Shown one piece after another: positions 1 to 6,390 of a DNA stretch of 8,131 bases. Position 1 is the first letter of the stretch. Each line of letters begins with the position of its first letter. The translations under genes were made by a program, and so were the position numbers. The notes beneath the pieces were generated by a model. It saw nothing but the letters and a program-made list of their open reading frames with translations. It searched no databases and was not told the origin of the DNA. This stretch comes from an uncultured Collinsella sp. (GTDB taxonomy: Bacteria > Actinomycetota > Coriobacteriia > Coriobacteriales > Coriobacteriaceae), in assembly GCA_900555815.1 (NCBI GenBank), contig USMR01000028.1:1-8131 (forward strand). Direction: 5' to 3'.

Positions 1-13
1 ATAATCATGCCAG

Positions 14-27
14 TGAAACCGATTACA
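14..27. promoter_or_regulatory. cre / LacI-family operator upstream of scrA
   Basis: The 14-mer TGAAACCGATTACA agrees at every defined position with the Gram-positive catabolite-responsive consensus TGWNANCGNTNWCA, including the central CG typical of LacI-family operators. It ends 53 bp before the scrA start. The window opens with ATAATC; if the base just outside is T, this reads TATAAT, a perfect -10, and the operator would then sit over the first transcribed bases, a repressing position. The site could bind a CcpA-like global regulator or a sucrose-specific LacI-type repressor (ScrR). Neither regulator gene is in the window. The match is seen directly; the binding protein is inferred. Confidence 0.6.
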
Positions 28-80
28 GCACAGTGGTCGGTCTTTGGAAGAGGAAGCATCAAGCAAAGGAGAAGTGCACT

Positions 81-1481
81 ATGGATTACAAACACGCAGC
101 ACAACAGGTCCTGGACTGCATCGGCGGAAAGGACAACATCGTGTCGGCCGCACACTGCGCCACCCGCCTGCGTCTGGTCATCGCAGACAACGCAAAGGTC
201 AACAAGCAGGAGCTGGAAAACGCCGAGGGTGCCAAGGGCGTTTTTGAGGCACAGGGCCAGCTGCAGATCATCTTTGGCACCGGCCCGGTGAACAAGGTAT
301 ACGACGAGTTCATCCAGCTGGCCGGCATCGAGGGCGGCAGCAAGGAGGACGTGAAGCAGGCGGCCGCCGCCAAGGCACCCTGGTATCAGCGGGCCATCAA
401 GCCCCTGGGCGACATCTTTGTGCCCATCATCCCCGCCATCGTGGCTTCGGGCCTGCTGCTGGGCATTATGAGCGCCCTCAACTTTATGGCCTCCAACGGC
501 TTTATCGCGCTCGACACCAATAACTTTATTTATAAGATTGCCGACCTGGTCTCGGGCACGTCTTTTGGCATTCTGCAGATCCTGATCGGTTACTCTGCCG
601 CTAAGGCCTTTGGCGCCAACCCGTATCTGGGCGCCGTCGTCGGTGGTGCATTCATCAACTCCTCGCTGCAGAGCGCCTATACGGTTGCCTCCGAGGGCGT
701 GCAGACCATGGTCACCGTCATCCCCGGCGTGTACAGCTTTGAGTGGGTCGGCTATCAGGGTCATGTGATCCCCATCGTCATCGCCTGTGCCATTCTCGCC
801 TTCCTCGAGAAGCGCCTGCACAAGATCGTTCCCGAGATGTTCGATCTCTTTGTGACTCCGCTTGTCTCGGTGTTCGTGACCGTGCTCGTGACTCTCGTTG
901 CCGTCGGCCCCATCTTTGTCTGGGCCGAGAACGCCATCCTCGGTCTGATTCAGGCCCTTCTGACCCTGCCCTTCGGCATCGGTTCCTTTATCGTCGGCCT
1001 GTTCTATGCCCCCACGGTCGTTACCGGTATCCACCAGATGTACACCGCCATCGACCTGGGCCAGCTTGCCCAGTACGGCGTGACCTACTGGCTGCCCATC
1101 GCCAGTGCTGCCAACATCGCTCGGGGTGGCGCCGCACTCGCCGTTGCCTTTAAGACCCGCGATGCCAAGATCAAGGGTCTGGCGCTTCCTTCGGCCCTGT
1201 CCGCCTTCATGGGCATTACCGAGCCTGCCATCTTTGGTGTGAACCTGCGCTTCTTTAAGCCCTTCATCGCCGGCTGCATCGGCGGCGGTTGCGGTGCCCT
1301 GGTCTGCGCGCTCACTTCGCTGGCTGCCTCCGGCACGGGTGTTACGGGTATCTTTGGTATCCTGCTGTGCCTGGCCCAGCCCGTGCAGTACGCGATCATG
1401 TTTGCGGTCGCCGCGCTGGTTTCCTTTGCCGTCTCGTTTGTCCTGTACAAGGACGAGCCCAAGGCTTCCGAGCAGGCCTAA
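81..1481 (+). CDS. scrA: Sucrose-specific PTS permease, EIIBC components
   Basis: A 466-residue membrane permease of the phosphotransferase system that takes up sucrose and phosphorylates it to sucrose-6-phosphate. The EIIB domain spans about residues 1-85, with the phosphorylated cysteine C26 in the motif SAAHCATRLR. The EIIC domain spans about 105-458, with many hydrophobic segments (for example 112-132, 228-242, 258-282, 296-314, 424-456) and the family signature GITEPAIFG at 378-386. The start was chosen at ATG 81 because AAAGGAG lies 9 nt upstream; an in-frame GTG at 33 has no such site. There is no C-terminal EIIA domain, unlike the ~660-residue streptococcal enzyme, so phosphate must come from a separate EIIA, which is not visible here. 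The N-terminus closely resembles streptococcal ScrA as I remember it, and the GH32 neighbour supports sucrose over other beta-glucosides. Codons are strongly C-ending, as in a highly expressed gene. Confidence 0.9.
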   Translation: MDYKHAAQQVLDCIGGKDNIVSAAHCATRLRLVIADNAKVNKQELENAEGAKGVFEAQGQLQIIFGTGPVNKVYDEFIQLAGIEGGSKEDVKQAAAAKAPWYQRAIKPLGDIFVPIIPAIVASGLLLGIMSALNFMASNGFIALDTNNFIYKIADLVSGTSFGILQILIGYSAAKAFGANPYLGAVVGGAFINSSLQSAYTVASEGVQTMVTVIPGVYSFEWVGYQGHVIPIVIACAILAFLEKRLHKIVPEMFDLFVTPLVSVFVTVLVTLVAVGPIFVWAENAILGLIQALLTLPFGIGSFIVGLFYAPTVVTGIHQMYTAIDLGQLAQYGVTYWLPIASAANIARGGAALAVAFKTRDAKIKGLALPSALSAFMGITEPAIFGVNLRFFKPFIAGCIGGGCGALVCALTSLAASGTGVTGIFGILLCLAQPVQYAIMFAVAALVSFAVSFVLYKDEPKASEQA

Positions 1482-1500
1482 GAGCTTTTGATTGAGGGGG

Positions 1501-1558
1501 TGCCCGCGGGTTGTATGCTCGCGGGCGTTTCCCGTATCTGGTGCCGATCTCTGGCGCC
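1501..1558 (+). terminator. Two weak hairpins between scrA and scrB
   Basis: The first hairpin pairs GCCCGCG (1502-1508) with CGCGGGC (1520-1526), extendable with wobble pairs to a 5-nt loop, followed by GTTTCCC. The second pairs GGTGCC (1540-1545) with GGCGCC (1553-1558), with one G-T wobble, followed by TTGTTACTTT. Neither has an uninterrupted T run, so full termination is unlikely. They may partially attenuate or stabilise transcript ends, giving more permease than hydrolase mRNA. I see no convincing separate promoter for scrB in this 107-bp gap. Confidence 0.35.
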
Positions 1559-1588
1559 TTGTTACTTTCGATCCGTTAGGACTTTGAT

Positions 1589-3130
1589 ATGTCTAATGCA
1601 CTTGGCCGCGACCTTGCAAAGCTGGTCGCCGCTGTTGACGCCGCCGCCTCTGAGTGCGGCCATGGCGCGTATGGCCAGCGCTTCCATATAATGCCGCCGG
1701 CTGGCTGGCTCAACGACCCCAACGGTCTTTGCCAGGCAGGCGGCGTGTTCCATGCCTATTTTCAGTATGCGCCGTTTGATGTCGAGGGTGGCGTTAAGGC
1801 CTGGGGCCATGCGACGAGCCGCGACCTTATGACGTGGGACTATGTTGGCGCTCCGTTGCTGCCCGACGAGCCGTTCGATTGCCACGGTGTGTATTCGGGC
1901 TCCGCGCTTGCCGAGGACGGTCGCATTCGCGTGCTCTATACGGGCAACGTTAAGCTTCCCGATGCGGACGGCACGTACGACTACGTCAATACCGGCCGCC
2001 GCGCCGATACTGTTTATGTCGAGAGCGTTGATGGCCTTGCCGGTCGGGAGTTCAGCCAAAAGCGCGTGGTGCTGGCGTCCGAGGATTATCCCGAGGATTT
2101 GACCTGCCACGTGCGTGACCCCAAGGTGTGGCGCGATGATGATGGGCGTTACCACATGGTGCTGGGCGCGCGTCGTCGCGTGGACGGTCCGCATGTCGAG
2201 AGCCGTTTTTGCGCGATGCACGGCGAGGGTGCCGGGCGCGATGTGGGCGAGATCCTGGTGTATGGTTCGGCGGATATGCTGAACTGGGAGCTCGAGAGCC
2301 GTGTGTCTACGCCCGAGCGTTTCGGCTTTATGTGGGAGTGCCCGGGGTATCTTGAGCTTAAGGCGGATTGCGGCGTACCGGCAAAGTTCCTTTCCTTCTC
2401 TCCCCAGGGGCTCGAGGGCGGTCGTTGGGACCGCGGCAACGTATACGCTGCTGGCTACATGCCTGTAACGGGCGACATTACCGGTGGTGACGGTGTCTAT
2501 GAGCTGGGCGAGTTCCGCCTGTGGGACGCCGGTTTTGACTTCTATGCTCCGCAGGAGTTCACGGCCGAGGACGGTCGCCACATTCTGATCGGCTGGATGG
2601 GCATGCCCGATGAGCCGACCTATGGCAACGTACCCACCGTGGTGTGCGGCTGGCAGCACTGCATGACGGTGCCGCGCGAGCTTACGGCCGGTGACGGCGG
2701 CGTGGTGCTGCAGCAGCCGGCGCGTGAGATCGAGTGCCATTATGCCTCGGTGCGTGTGGGGGAGGGCTCGTTGGAGGTTGCCGGCGATACCTGCTTTGAC
2801 GTTATTGTTGGCGGTATCGACGGCGCGTTTACCGCGACCGTTGATAGCGAGCTGAATCTGGCGTTTGTGTCCGCCGAGGGCGAACTGCCCGCGCGCTTTG
2901 AGATGCGATTTACCGATGAAGGTCGCGCTTCTGCCGGTTGCGGTCGTACCGTGCGCTGGGAGCCCGTCGACGAGGTTCGTAACGTGCGTATTGTCGGCGA
3001 TGTCTCGTCGGTCGAGGTGTTTGTGAACGATGGCGCGCTCGTGTTTTCGACGCGCATCTATCCCGAGGCCTATGGCGTGACCGTTGACGCCCCGGGTGCG
3101 AACGTAAACTACCATACGCTCAGCATTTAG
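1589..3130 (+). CDS. scrB: Sucrose-6-phosphate hydrolase (GH32)
   Basis: A 513-residue cytoplasmic glycoside hydrolase of family 32 that splits sucrose-6-phosphate, the product of ScrA, into glucose-6-phosphate and fructose. The five-bladed propeller carries the three catalytic motifs: WLNDPNG at 40-46 with nucleophile D43, RDP at 176-178 with transition-state stabiliser D177, and WECPG at 249-253 with acid/base E250. YSGS (102-105) and DFYAPQ (317-322) are further family landmarks. The C-terminal beta-sandwich starts near 375 and contains SSVEVFVNDG (473-482). There is no signal peptide, which fits an intracellular phosphosugar enzyme rather than a secreted invertase or fructanase. The ATG at 1589 has a modest ribosome site (TAGGA, 7-8 nt upstream). 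It lies 107 bp after scrA on the same strand and ends before a strong terminator, so the two form an operon. Length is slightly above the usual 450-500. Codon use is less C-biased than in scrA. Confidence 0.93.
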   Translation: MSNALGRDLAKLVAAVDAAASECGHGAYGQRFHIMPPAGWLNDPNGLCQAGGVFHAYFQYAPFDVEGGVKAWGHATSRDLMTWDYVGAPLLPDEPFDCHGVYSGSALAEDGRIRVLYTGNVKLPDADGTYDYVNTGRRADTVYVESVDGLAGREFSQKRVVLASEDYPEDLTCHVRDPKVWRDDDGRYHMVLGARRRVDGPHVESRFCAMHGEGAGRDVGEILVYGSADMLNWELESRVSTPERFGFMWECPGYLELKADCGVPAKFLSFSPQGLEGGRWDRGNVYAAGYMPVTGDITGGDGVYELGEFRLWDAGFDFYAPQEFTAEDGRHILIGWMGMPDEPTYGNVPTVVCGWQHCMTVPRELTAGDGGVVLQQPAREIECHYASVRVGEGSLEVAGDTCFDVIVGGIDGAFTATVDSELNLAFVSAEGELPARFEMRFTDEGRASAGCGRTVRWEPVDEVRNVRIVGDVSSVEVFVNDGALVFSTRIYPEAYGVTVDAPGANVNYHTLSI

Positions 3131-3152
3131 GCGAGTCGTCGCATATCGGCGC

Positions 3153-3158
3153 TATACT
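3153..3158 (+). promoter_or_regulatory. Possible -10 box (TATACT) just before the scrB terminator
   Basis: TATACT matches the -10 consensus at 5 of 6 positions and lies 23 bp after the scrB stop. No good -35 box is found 16-18 bp upstream (the bases there are GC-rich), so this is weak. If used, transcription would start near 3165 and run at once into the terminator hairpin ahead of the next gene, making that hairpin a leader attenuator rather than only an operon end. Confidence 0.3.
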
Positions 3159-3168
3159 GCAGCCGTTG

Positions 3169-3204
3169 CCCACGATGCGGGGAACACCCGCATCGTGGGT
3201 TTTT
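3169..3204 (+). terminator. Strong intrinsic terminator after scrB
   Basis: A perfect 13-bp GC-rich stem, CCCACGATGCGGG (3169-3181) with CCCGCATCGTGGG (3187-3199), a 5-nt loop GAACA, then five T's (3200-3204). This is a textbook Rho-independent terminator for plus-strand transcription and closes the scrAB operon 38 bp after the scrB stop codon. It stands only 22 bp ahead of the next start codon. Confidence 0.93.
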
Positions 3205-3226
3205 GCTTATGAAGGGACGGTGCCGT

Positions 3227-4216
3227 GTGAACGTGCAACAGCTAGAAGGGGCCTGGGCTTTGGGGTCCAGTGCGCGTGAGTCGCGTCTTGTTGCGGCCTC
3301 GCATGTGCCGGCGGCGCTGCTTCTGTTGGGGATTGTACGTCCCGGCGATCGCCTGGTTGCGTTTGCCGATGACTTTGCCGAAGCGTTTGCACGAGGCTTT
3401 GATACCTGCGACGTTGTGCTCGTGGAAGAGCCGTCGGTTGCGGCGTTTACCGCCGCGTCTGAGGGCTTTGATGCTTCGTTTGATGCCGAGGTGCCGCACC
3501 TTTGGTGGTTCGTCAACTCCATCGGCGGGTTTGGTCTTCGCGTGCCCGATCTCCGCGCTCTGGGTCGCGCGGCTCGCGAGGCACGTGCGCTGCTCGTGGT
3601 GGATAACACCGTGGCTTCCATCGTTGGCTGCGATCCGCTGCGTTTGGGTGCTGTGCTGTCCCTCGAAGCGCTCGACCGCGTGTGCGCCGGTGAGGCTCCG
3701 CGCAAGTTGGTTGCCGTATCGGTCGCGCGCTCGCAGCTCAAGCGCCATCGCGTGGATGCCGCGGCTGAGTGCGCGCATGCCCTGCTTGAGGACTGTGGCT
3801 TGGCCAAGCTTGATTTGCCTGCTGACGAGGCCGGTGTATTGGAGCGCGGGCTGGACTCGCTCGACGCCCGCATGCAGGCTCACTTCGACCGCGCACGTGC
3901 ACTGGCCGAGTATTTGGCTGCCAATGAGATGGTGCGCGACGTGCGCTATCCCGGACTGAACTCGCATCCCGACCATGCGGTTGCAACGGGAATCCTCGAG
4001 CACGGCTTTGGTCCGGCAGTTGAGTTTGACCTTATCGAGCGTAGTGCAGGTGAGCTGTTCGACGCTTTGCCGGGGGAGTTCCGCGCATCGCCCGCCGGCG
4101 GCGCGACGACTCGCCTTTCGGCCCCACGCGGCAAGCAGGGGAGCACCATCCGCCTCTTCGCCGGCACCGACAACCCCCTAGTCGTAGCTGCTAATCTCGA
4201 TAACGCCCTAAGATGA
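3227..4216 (+). CDS. Degenerate Cys/Met-metabolism PLP-fold protein, no Schiff-base lysine
   Basis: A 329-residue protein related to cystathionine gamma-synthase/lyase enzymes. Retained family features are LVVDNT (123-128, D126 being the residue that normally contacts the PLP ring nitrogen), RGLDSLDARM (207-216), YPGLNSHPDH (241-250), FGPAVEF (261-267) and the C-terminal IRLFAG with R309, the usual substrate-carboxylate arginine. Set against E. coli MetB from memory, the stretch from D126 to the catalytic lysine aligns without gaps and puts R151 (SLEALDR) at the lysine position. The usual ESPSNP becomes NSIGGF (97-102), and the cofactor-stacking YGG tyrosine is lost near F50. About 60 N-terminal residues including the YSRxGNPT motif are absent. 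The frame is intact with normal codon use, so it is not an obvious pseudogene. GTG 3227 is preferred because GAAGGGA lies upstream at 3211-3217; ATG 3209 would overlap the terminator tail. Ordinary PLP catalysis is unlikely; the actual role is unknown. Confidence 0.7.
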   Translation: MNVQQLEGAWALGSSARESRLVAASHVPAALLLLGIVRPGDRLVAFADDFAEAFARGFDTCDVVLVEEPSVAAFTAASEGFDASFDAEVPHLWWFVNSIGGFGLRVPDLRALGRAAREARALLVVDNTVASIVGCDPLRLGAVLSLEALDRVCAGEAPRKLVAVSVARSQLKRHRVDAAAECAHALLEDCGLAKLDLPADEAGVLERGLDSLDARMQAHFDRARALAEYLAANEMVRDVRYPGLNSHPDHAVATGILEHGFGPAVEFDLIERSAGELFDALPGEFRASPAGGATTRLSAPRGKQGSTIRLFAGTDNPLVVAANLDNALR

Positions 4217-4220
4217 TTTA

Positions 4221-4293
4221 ATAAGTTGCGGTGAAATATGGATTGATTTACGGCTTTAACAGCATAAACAGTCCCTATTTCACCGCAACTTAT
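4221..4293. repeat. 73-nt palindromic element with 18-bp perfect arms
   Basis: ATAAGTTGCGGTGAAATA (4221-4238) is perfectly inverted at 4276-4293. After one mismatch the pairing continues with GGATTG (4240-4245) and CAGTCC (4269-4274, one wobble), and shorter pairs follow toward the centre, so almost the whole element can fold as one hairpin. It begins 4 bp after the PLP-fold gene stop and lies between two convergent genes. It is AT-richer than its surroundings and has no T run like a classical terminator. It may be a dispersed extragenic palindrome or a small non-autonomous element, or it may act as a two-way transcript end. Confidence 0.7.
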
Positions 4294-4306
4294 GAGAAGG
4301 GGTTGT

Positions 4307-4339
4307 GTAGCTAAAAAAGCCCCGTCCCAAATTAGCTAC
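4307..4339. repeat. 8-bp inverted repeat at the end of the ModE-like gene
   Basis: GTAGCTAA (4307-4314) is inverted as TTAGCTAC (4332-4339), and the right arm contains the stop codon of the minus-strand gene. Between the arms is AAAAAAGCCCC. Read on the minus strand this gives a GGGGC run followed by six T's, but the stem before that T run is not convincing, so I mark it only as a possible part of a minus-strand transcript end together with the long palindrome next to it. Confidence 0.35.
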
Positions 4340-4682
4340 TTTGGTTGATGCTGGCGATGAGGCCGCTGGCTTTGGAGGCGATGATGTCGTTGATTTCTGC
4401 CTGCAGGGTTTCGTAGACTTCGATGGCTCGCTCGCCGGCGGGGGTGAGCGTGGATCCGCGGGCTCCGTCGCGCTCGATGAGTTTGCACCCCAGCTGCCCT
4501 TCGGCCTCGTTCACAATGCGCCAGGCCTTGGAATATGCCATGCCCATGCTCTTTGCGGCACGGTTGAGCGAGTGCTCGCGGGCGATACCTTGCAGCAGCA
4601 AGACGCAGCCATGACCAAACACGCCCGGCAGATCTTTGTCGCACGCTTGAATGACCAACTTTGCCGTCGTCTTGTACTTCAT
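4332..4682 (-). CDS. Stand-alone ModE-type winged-helix regulator
   Basis: A 116-residue DNA-binding protein matching the N-terminal domain of molybdate regulator ModE and LysR-like winged helices. Helix-turn-helix residues run about 36-60, with SLNRAAKSMGMAYSKAW (38-54) as the core; the family pattern of AAK, a G-x-x-Y-x-x-AW stretch and an asparagine a few residues on (N58) is visible. The wing follows with LIERDGARGSTLTPAG (68-83), and a C-terminal helix (84-105) probably forms the dimer. The molybdate-binding TOBE/MOP domains of full ModE (~260 residues) are absent, so the ligand, if any, is unknown. On the minus strand GGGGAG ends 11 nt and GGAG 3 nt before the ATG; neither spacing is ideal. 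It is divergent from guaB, sharing a 194-bp promoter region, and could regulate itself, guaB or a remote target. No molybdenum genes are nearby. Confidence 0.8.
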   Translation of the reverse strand: MKYKTTAKLVIQACDKDLPGVFGHGCVLLLQGIAREHSLNRAAKSMGMAYSKAWRIVNEAEGQLGCKLIERDGARGSTLTPAGERAIEVYETLQAEINDIIASKASGLIASINQSS

Positions 4683-4705
4683 ACGCTCCGCGTCTCCCCG
4701 CTAAA

Positions 4706-4724
4706 GTGTTTGCTGGGCAAACGC
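4706..4724. promoter_or_regulatory. Palindrome in the leader of the ModE-like gene
   Basis: GTTTGC-TGG-GCAAAC (4708-4722) is a 6-bp perfect inverted repeat with a 3-bp spacer, extended by one further pair at 4706/4724. A second, partly overlapping palindrome ACGCA-AAGCC-TGCGT sits at 4721-4735. Both lie between the predicted minus-strand -10 box and the ModE-like start codon, where an autoregulatory operator would be expected. The binding protein is inferred only. Confidence 0.4.
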
Positions 4725-4753
4725 AAAGCCTGCGTCAAACCCTCGTGTGCTCT

Positions 4754-4781
4754 TCTATAAATCATGCATTGTAGCAGTCAA
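4754..4781 (-). promoter_or_regulatory. Promoter of the ModE-like gene
   Basis: On the minus strand TTGACT (plus-strand 4776-4781) is a 5/6 match to the -35 box. After a 16-bp spacer it is followed by TATAGA (plus-strand 4754-4759), a 4/6 match to the -10 box. Transcription would start near 4747, about 65 nt before the start codon. It overlaps the predicted guaB promoter in the opposite direction. Confidence 0.5.
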
Positions 4782-4797
4782 AGTGCGTTAAGATACT
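4769..4797 (+). promoter_or_regulatory. Promoter of guaB
   Basis: TTGTAG (4769-4774) and GATACT (4792-4797) are separated by exactly 17 bp, with the start predicted near 4804, leaving a leader of about 73 nt. Each box matches consensus only in part (3/6 and 4/6), so activity may depend on factors. Its -35 side interleaves with the divergent promoter, so RNA polymerase should not be able to occupy both at once. Confidence 0.45.
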
Positions 4798-4798
4798 T

Positions 4799-4826
4799 GC
4801 CCAGTATTGGGCGCCCAAGGTTGGGC
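4799..4826. promoter_or_regulatory. Two tandem palindromes with identical arms at the guaB start
   Basis: GCCCA-GTAT-TGGGC (4799-4812) is followed directly by GCCCA-AGGT-TGGGC (4813-4826). Two 14-bp palindromes have the same 5-bp arms, different 4-bp centres and no gap. They cover the predicted transcription start of guaB, so they could be a double operator for a dimeric repressor or two small hairpins at the mRNA 5' end. They do not match the E. coli PurR site or the Bacillus PurBox. A further TGGG follows immediately at 4827-4830. Confidence 0.5.
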
Positions 4827-4876
4827 TGGGTCCTACGAGGCCTGCAGCCGACCGGTCGCATGGAAAAAGGAGAAAC

Positions 4877-6388
4877 ATGGCTACGTTCTTTCCCGGTGAG
4901 TCCCACACGTTTTCGGAGTATCTGCTGGTCCCTGGTTACTCGTCCTCGCAGTGCATCCCCAACAACGTCTCTCTTAAGACGCCGCTAACCCGCTTTAAGC
5001 GCGGTGAGAAGCCGGCAATCACCCTGAACATCCCCATGGTTTCCGCCATCATGCAGTCCGTCTCGGGCGTCGACATGGGTGTCGCGCTCGCTACCGAGGG
5101 TGGCCTGTCCTTCATTTACGGCTCCCAGAGCGCCGAGTCCGAGGCCGCCATGGTCAAGGCCGTCAAGGATCACAAGGCCGGCTTCGTTCAGTCCGATTCC
5201 ACGCTGACCCCCGACATGACCATGGAGCAGGTCATTGAGCTCAAGGAGAAGACCGGCCACTCCACCATGCCGGTTACCGACGACGGCACTCCCAAGGGCA
5301 AGCTCCTTGGCATCGTCACCAGCCGTGACTATCGCCCCAGCCGCGATGACCATCAGACGAAGGTCTCCGAGTTCATGACCCCGCGTGAGCAGCTCATCGT
5401 GGGCGACAAGAACATCAGCCTCAAGGTTGCCAACGACGTCATCTGGGACAACAAGCTCAACGCCCTGCCCATCGTCGACGACAATGATCACCTAATGGGA
5501 ATTGTCTTCCGCAAGGACTACGACAGCCACAAGACCAACCCCAACGAGCTGCTCGATAACGACAAGCGCTACATGGTCGGCGCAGGTATCAACACCCGCG
5601 ACTATGCCGAGCGCGTGCCGCTGCTCATCGAGGCCGGTGCCGATGTCCTGTGCATCGACTCCTCCGAGGGCTTCAGCGAGTGGCAGAAGCGCACCATCGA
5701 GTGGATTCGCGCCAACTACGGCGAGGACGTCAAGGTCGGTGCCGGTAACGTCGTCGACGCCGAGGGCTTCCGCTTCCTGGCAGACTGCGGTGCCGACTTC
5801 ATCAAGGTCGGTATCGGCGGCGGTTCCATCTGCATTACCCGTGAGACCAAGGGTATCGGCCGTGGCCAGGCCACCGCGCTGATCGACGTCTGCCGCGCTC
5901 GCGACGAGTACTACGAGGAGACCGGTGTCTACGTGCCCGTGTGCTCCGACGGCGGTATCGTCTACGACTACCACATGACGCTCGCCCTGGCCATGGGTGC
6001 CGACTTCATGATGCTGGGCCGCTACTTCGCTCGCTTTGACGAGAGCCCGACCGAGCGCGTCAACGTTAACGGTCAGTACATGAAGGAGTACTGGGGCGAG
6101 GGTTCTGCGCGTGCCCGCAACTGGCAGCGCTACGACCTGGGCGGCGCCGCGAAGCTCAGCTTCGTCGAGGGCGTCGACTCCTACGTTCCCTACGCCGGTT
6201 CCCTCAAGGACGGCGTGGGCGGCACACTCTACAAGGTCAAGTCCACGATGTGCAACTGCGGCGCCCTCTCGATCCCCGAGCTCCAGGAAAAGGCGCGCCT
6301 AACGCTGGTCAGCTCCACCTCCATCGTCGAAGGCGGCGCCCACGACGTAGTCGTCAAGGATTCCCAGCAGAGCGTTTCCTATCGATAA
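4877..6388 (+). CDS. guaB: IMP dehydrogenase, Tritrichomonas-type
   Basis: A 503-residue cytoplasmic enzyme that oxidises IMP to XMP with NAD+, the first committed step of guanine nucleotide synthesis. It is a TIM barrel with a pair of CBS domains inserted at about 102-220. The catalytic loop [11 protein letters not shown] (312-322) carries C319, and the flap has R418-Y419 in NWQRYD. D261 (IDSSEG), D358 (CSDGG) and E431 ([11 protein letters not shown]) are the expected cofactor, substrate and potassium-loop region residues. As I recall it, the T. foetus enzyme is also 503 residues with the same residue numbers, and long stretches match it, rather than the common bacterial GuaB with GIGPGSICTTR. 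The ATG at 4877 has AAGGAG 4 nt upstream. The C-terminus is in the usual place, ending soon after [10 protein letters not shown]. It is single-gene, divergent from the ModE-like regulator; codons are strongly C-ending, as in a well expressed gene. Whether the genome also has a canonical GuaB cannot be seen. Confidence 0.95.
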   Translation: MATFFPGESHTFSEYLLVPGYSSSQCIPNNVSLKTPLTRFKRGEKPAITLNIPMVSAIMQSVSGVDMGVALATEGGLSFIYGSQSAESEAAMVKAVKDHKAGFVQSDSTLTPDMTMEQVIELKEKTGHSTMPVTDDGTPKGKLLGIVTSRDYRPSRDDHQTKVSEFMTPREQLIVGDKNISLKVANDVIWDNKLNALPIVDDNDHLMGIVFRKDYDSHKTNPNELLDNDKRYMVGAGINTRDYAERVPLLIEAGADVLCIDSSEGFSEWQKRTIEWIRANYGEDVKVGAGNVVDAEGFRFLADCGADFIKVGIGGGSICITRETKGIGRGQATALIDVCRARDEYYEETGVYVPVCSDGGIVYDYHMTLALAMGADFMMLGRYFARFDESPTERVNVNGQYMKEYWGEGSARARNWQRYDLGGAAKLSFVEGVDSYVPYAGSLKDGVGGTLYKVKSTMCNCGALSIPELQEKARLTLVSSTSIVEGGAHDVVVKDSQQSVSYR

Positions 6389-6390
6389 GC

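Noticed and set aside
33..80. GTG 33 as the scrA start
   Set aside because: The added residues are unlike EIIB N-termini, and AAAGGAG is placed correctly for ATG 81.
1562..3115. A 517-codon open frame on the minus strand opposite scrB
   Set aside because: It is a shadow of the GC-rich coding strand: no recognisable domain, low-complexity composition, and all GH32 catalytic motifs are intact on the plus strand.
3203..3226. Earlier starts (TTG 3203, ATG 3209) for the PLP-fold gene
   Set aside because: They fall in or beside the terminator T run with no ribosome site, whereas GTG 3227 is preceded by GAAGGGA at good spacing.
4800..4876. Purine riboswitch or PurR/PurBox site before guaB
   Set aside because: The leader is too short, lacks the conserved purine-aptamer core, and the palindromes match neither known purine operator.
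4985..5974. Two minus-strand open frames (168 and 160 codons) opposite guaB
   Set aside because: Same antisense effect of strong codon bias; no family resemblance and no ribosome-binding site of note.
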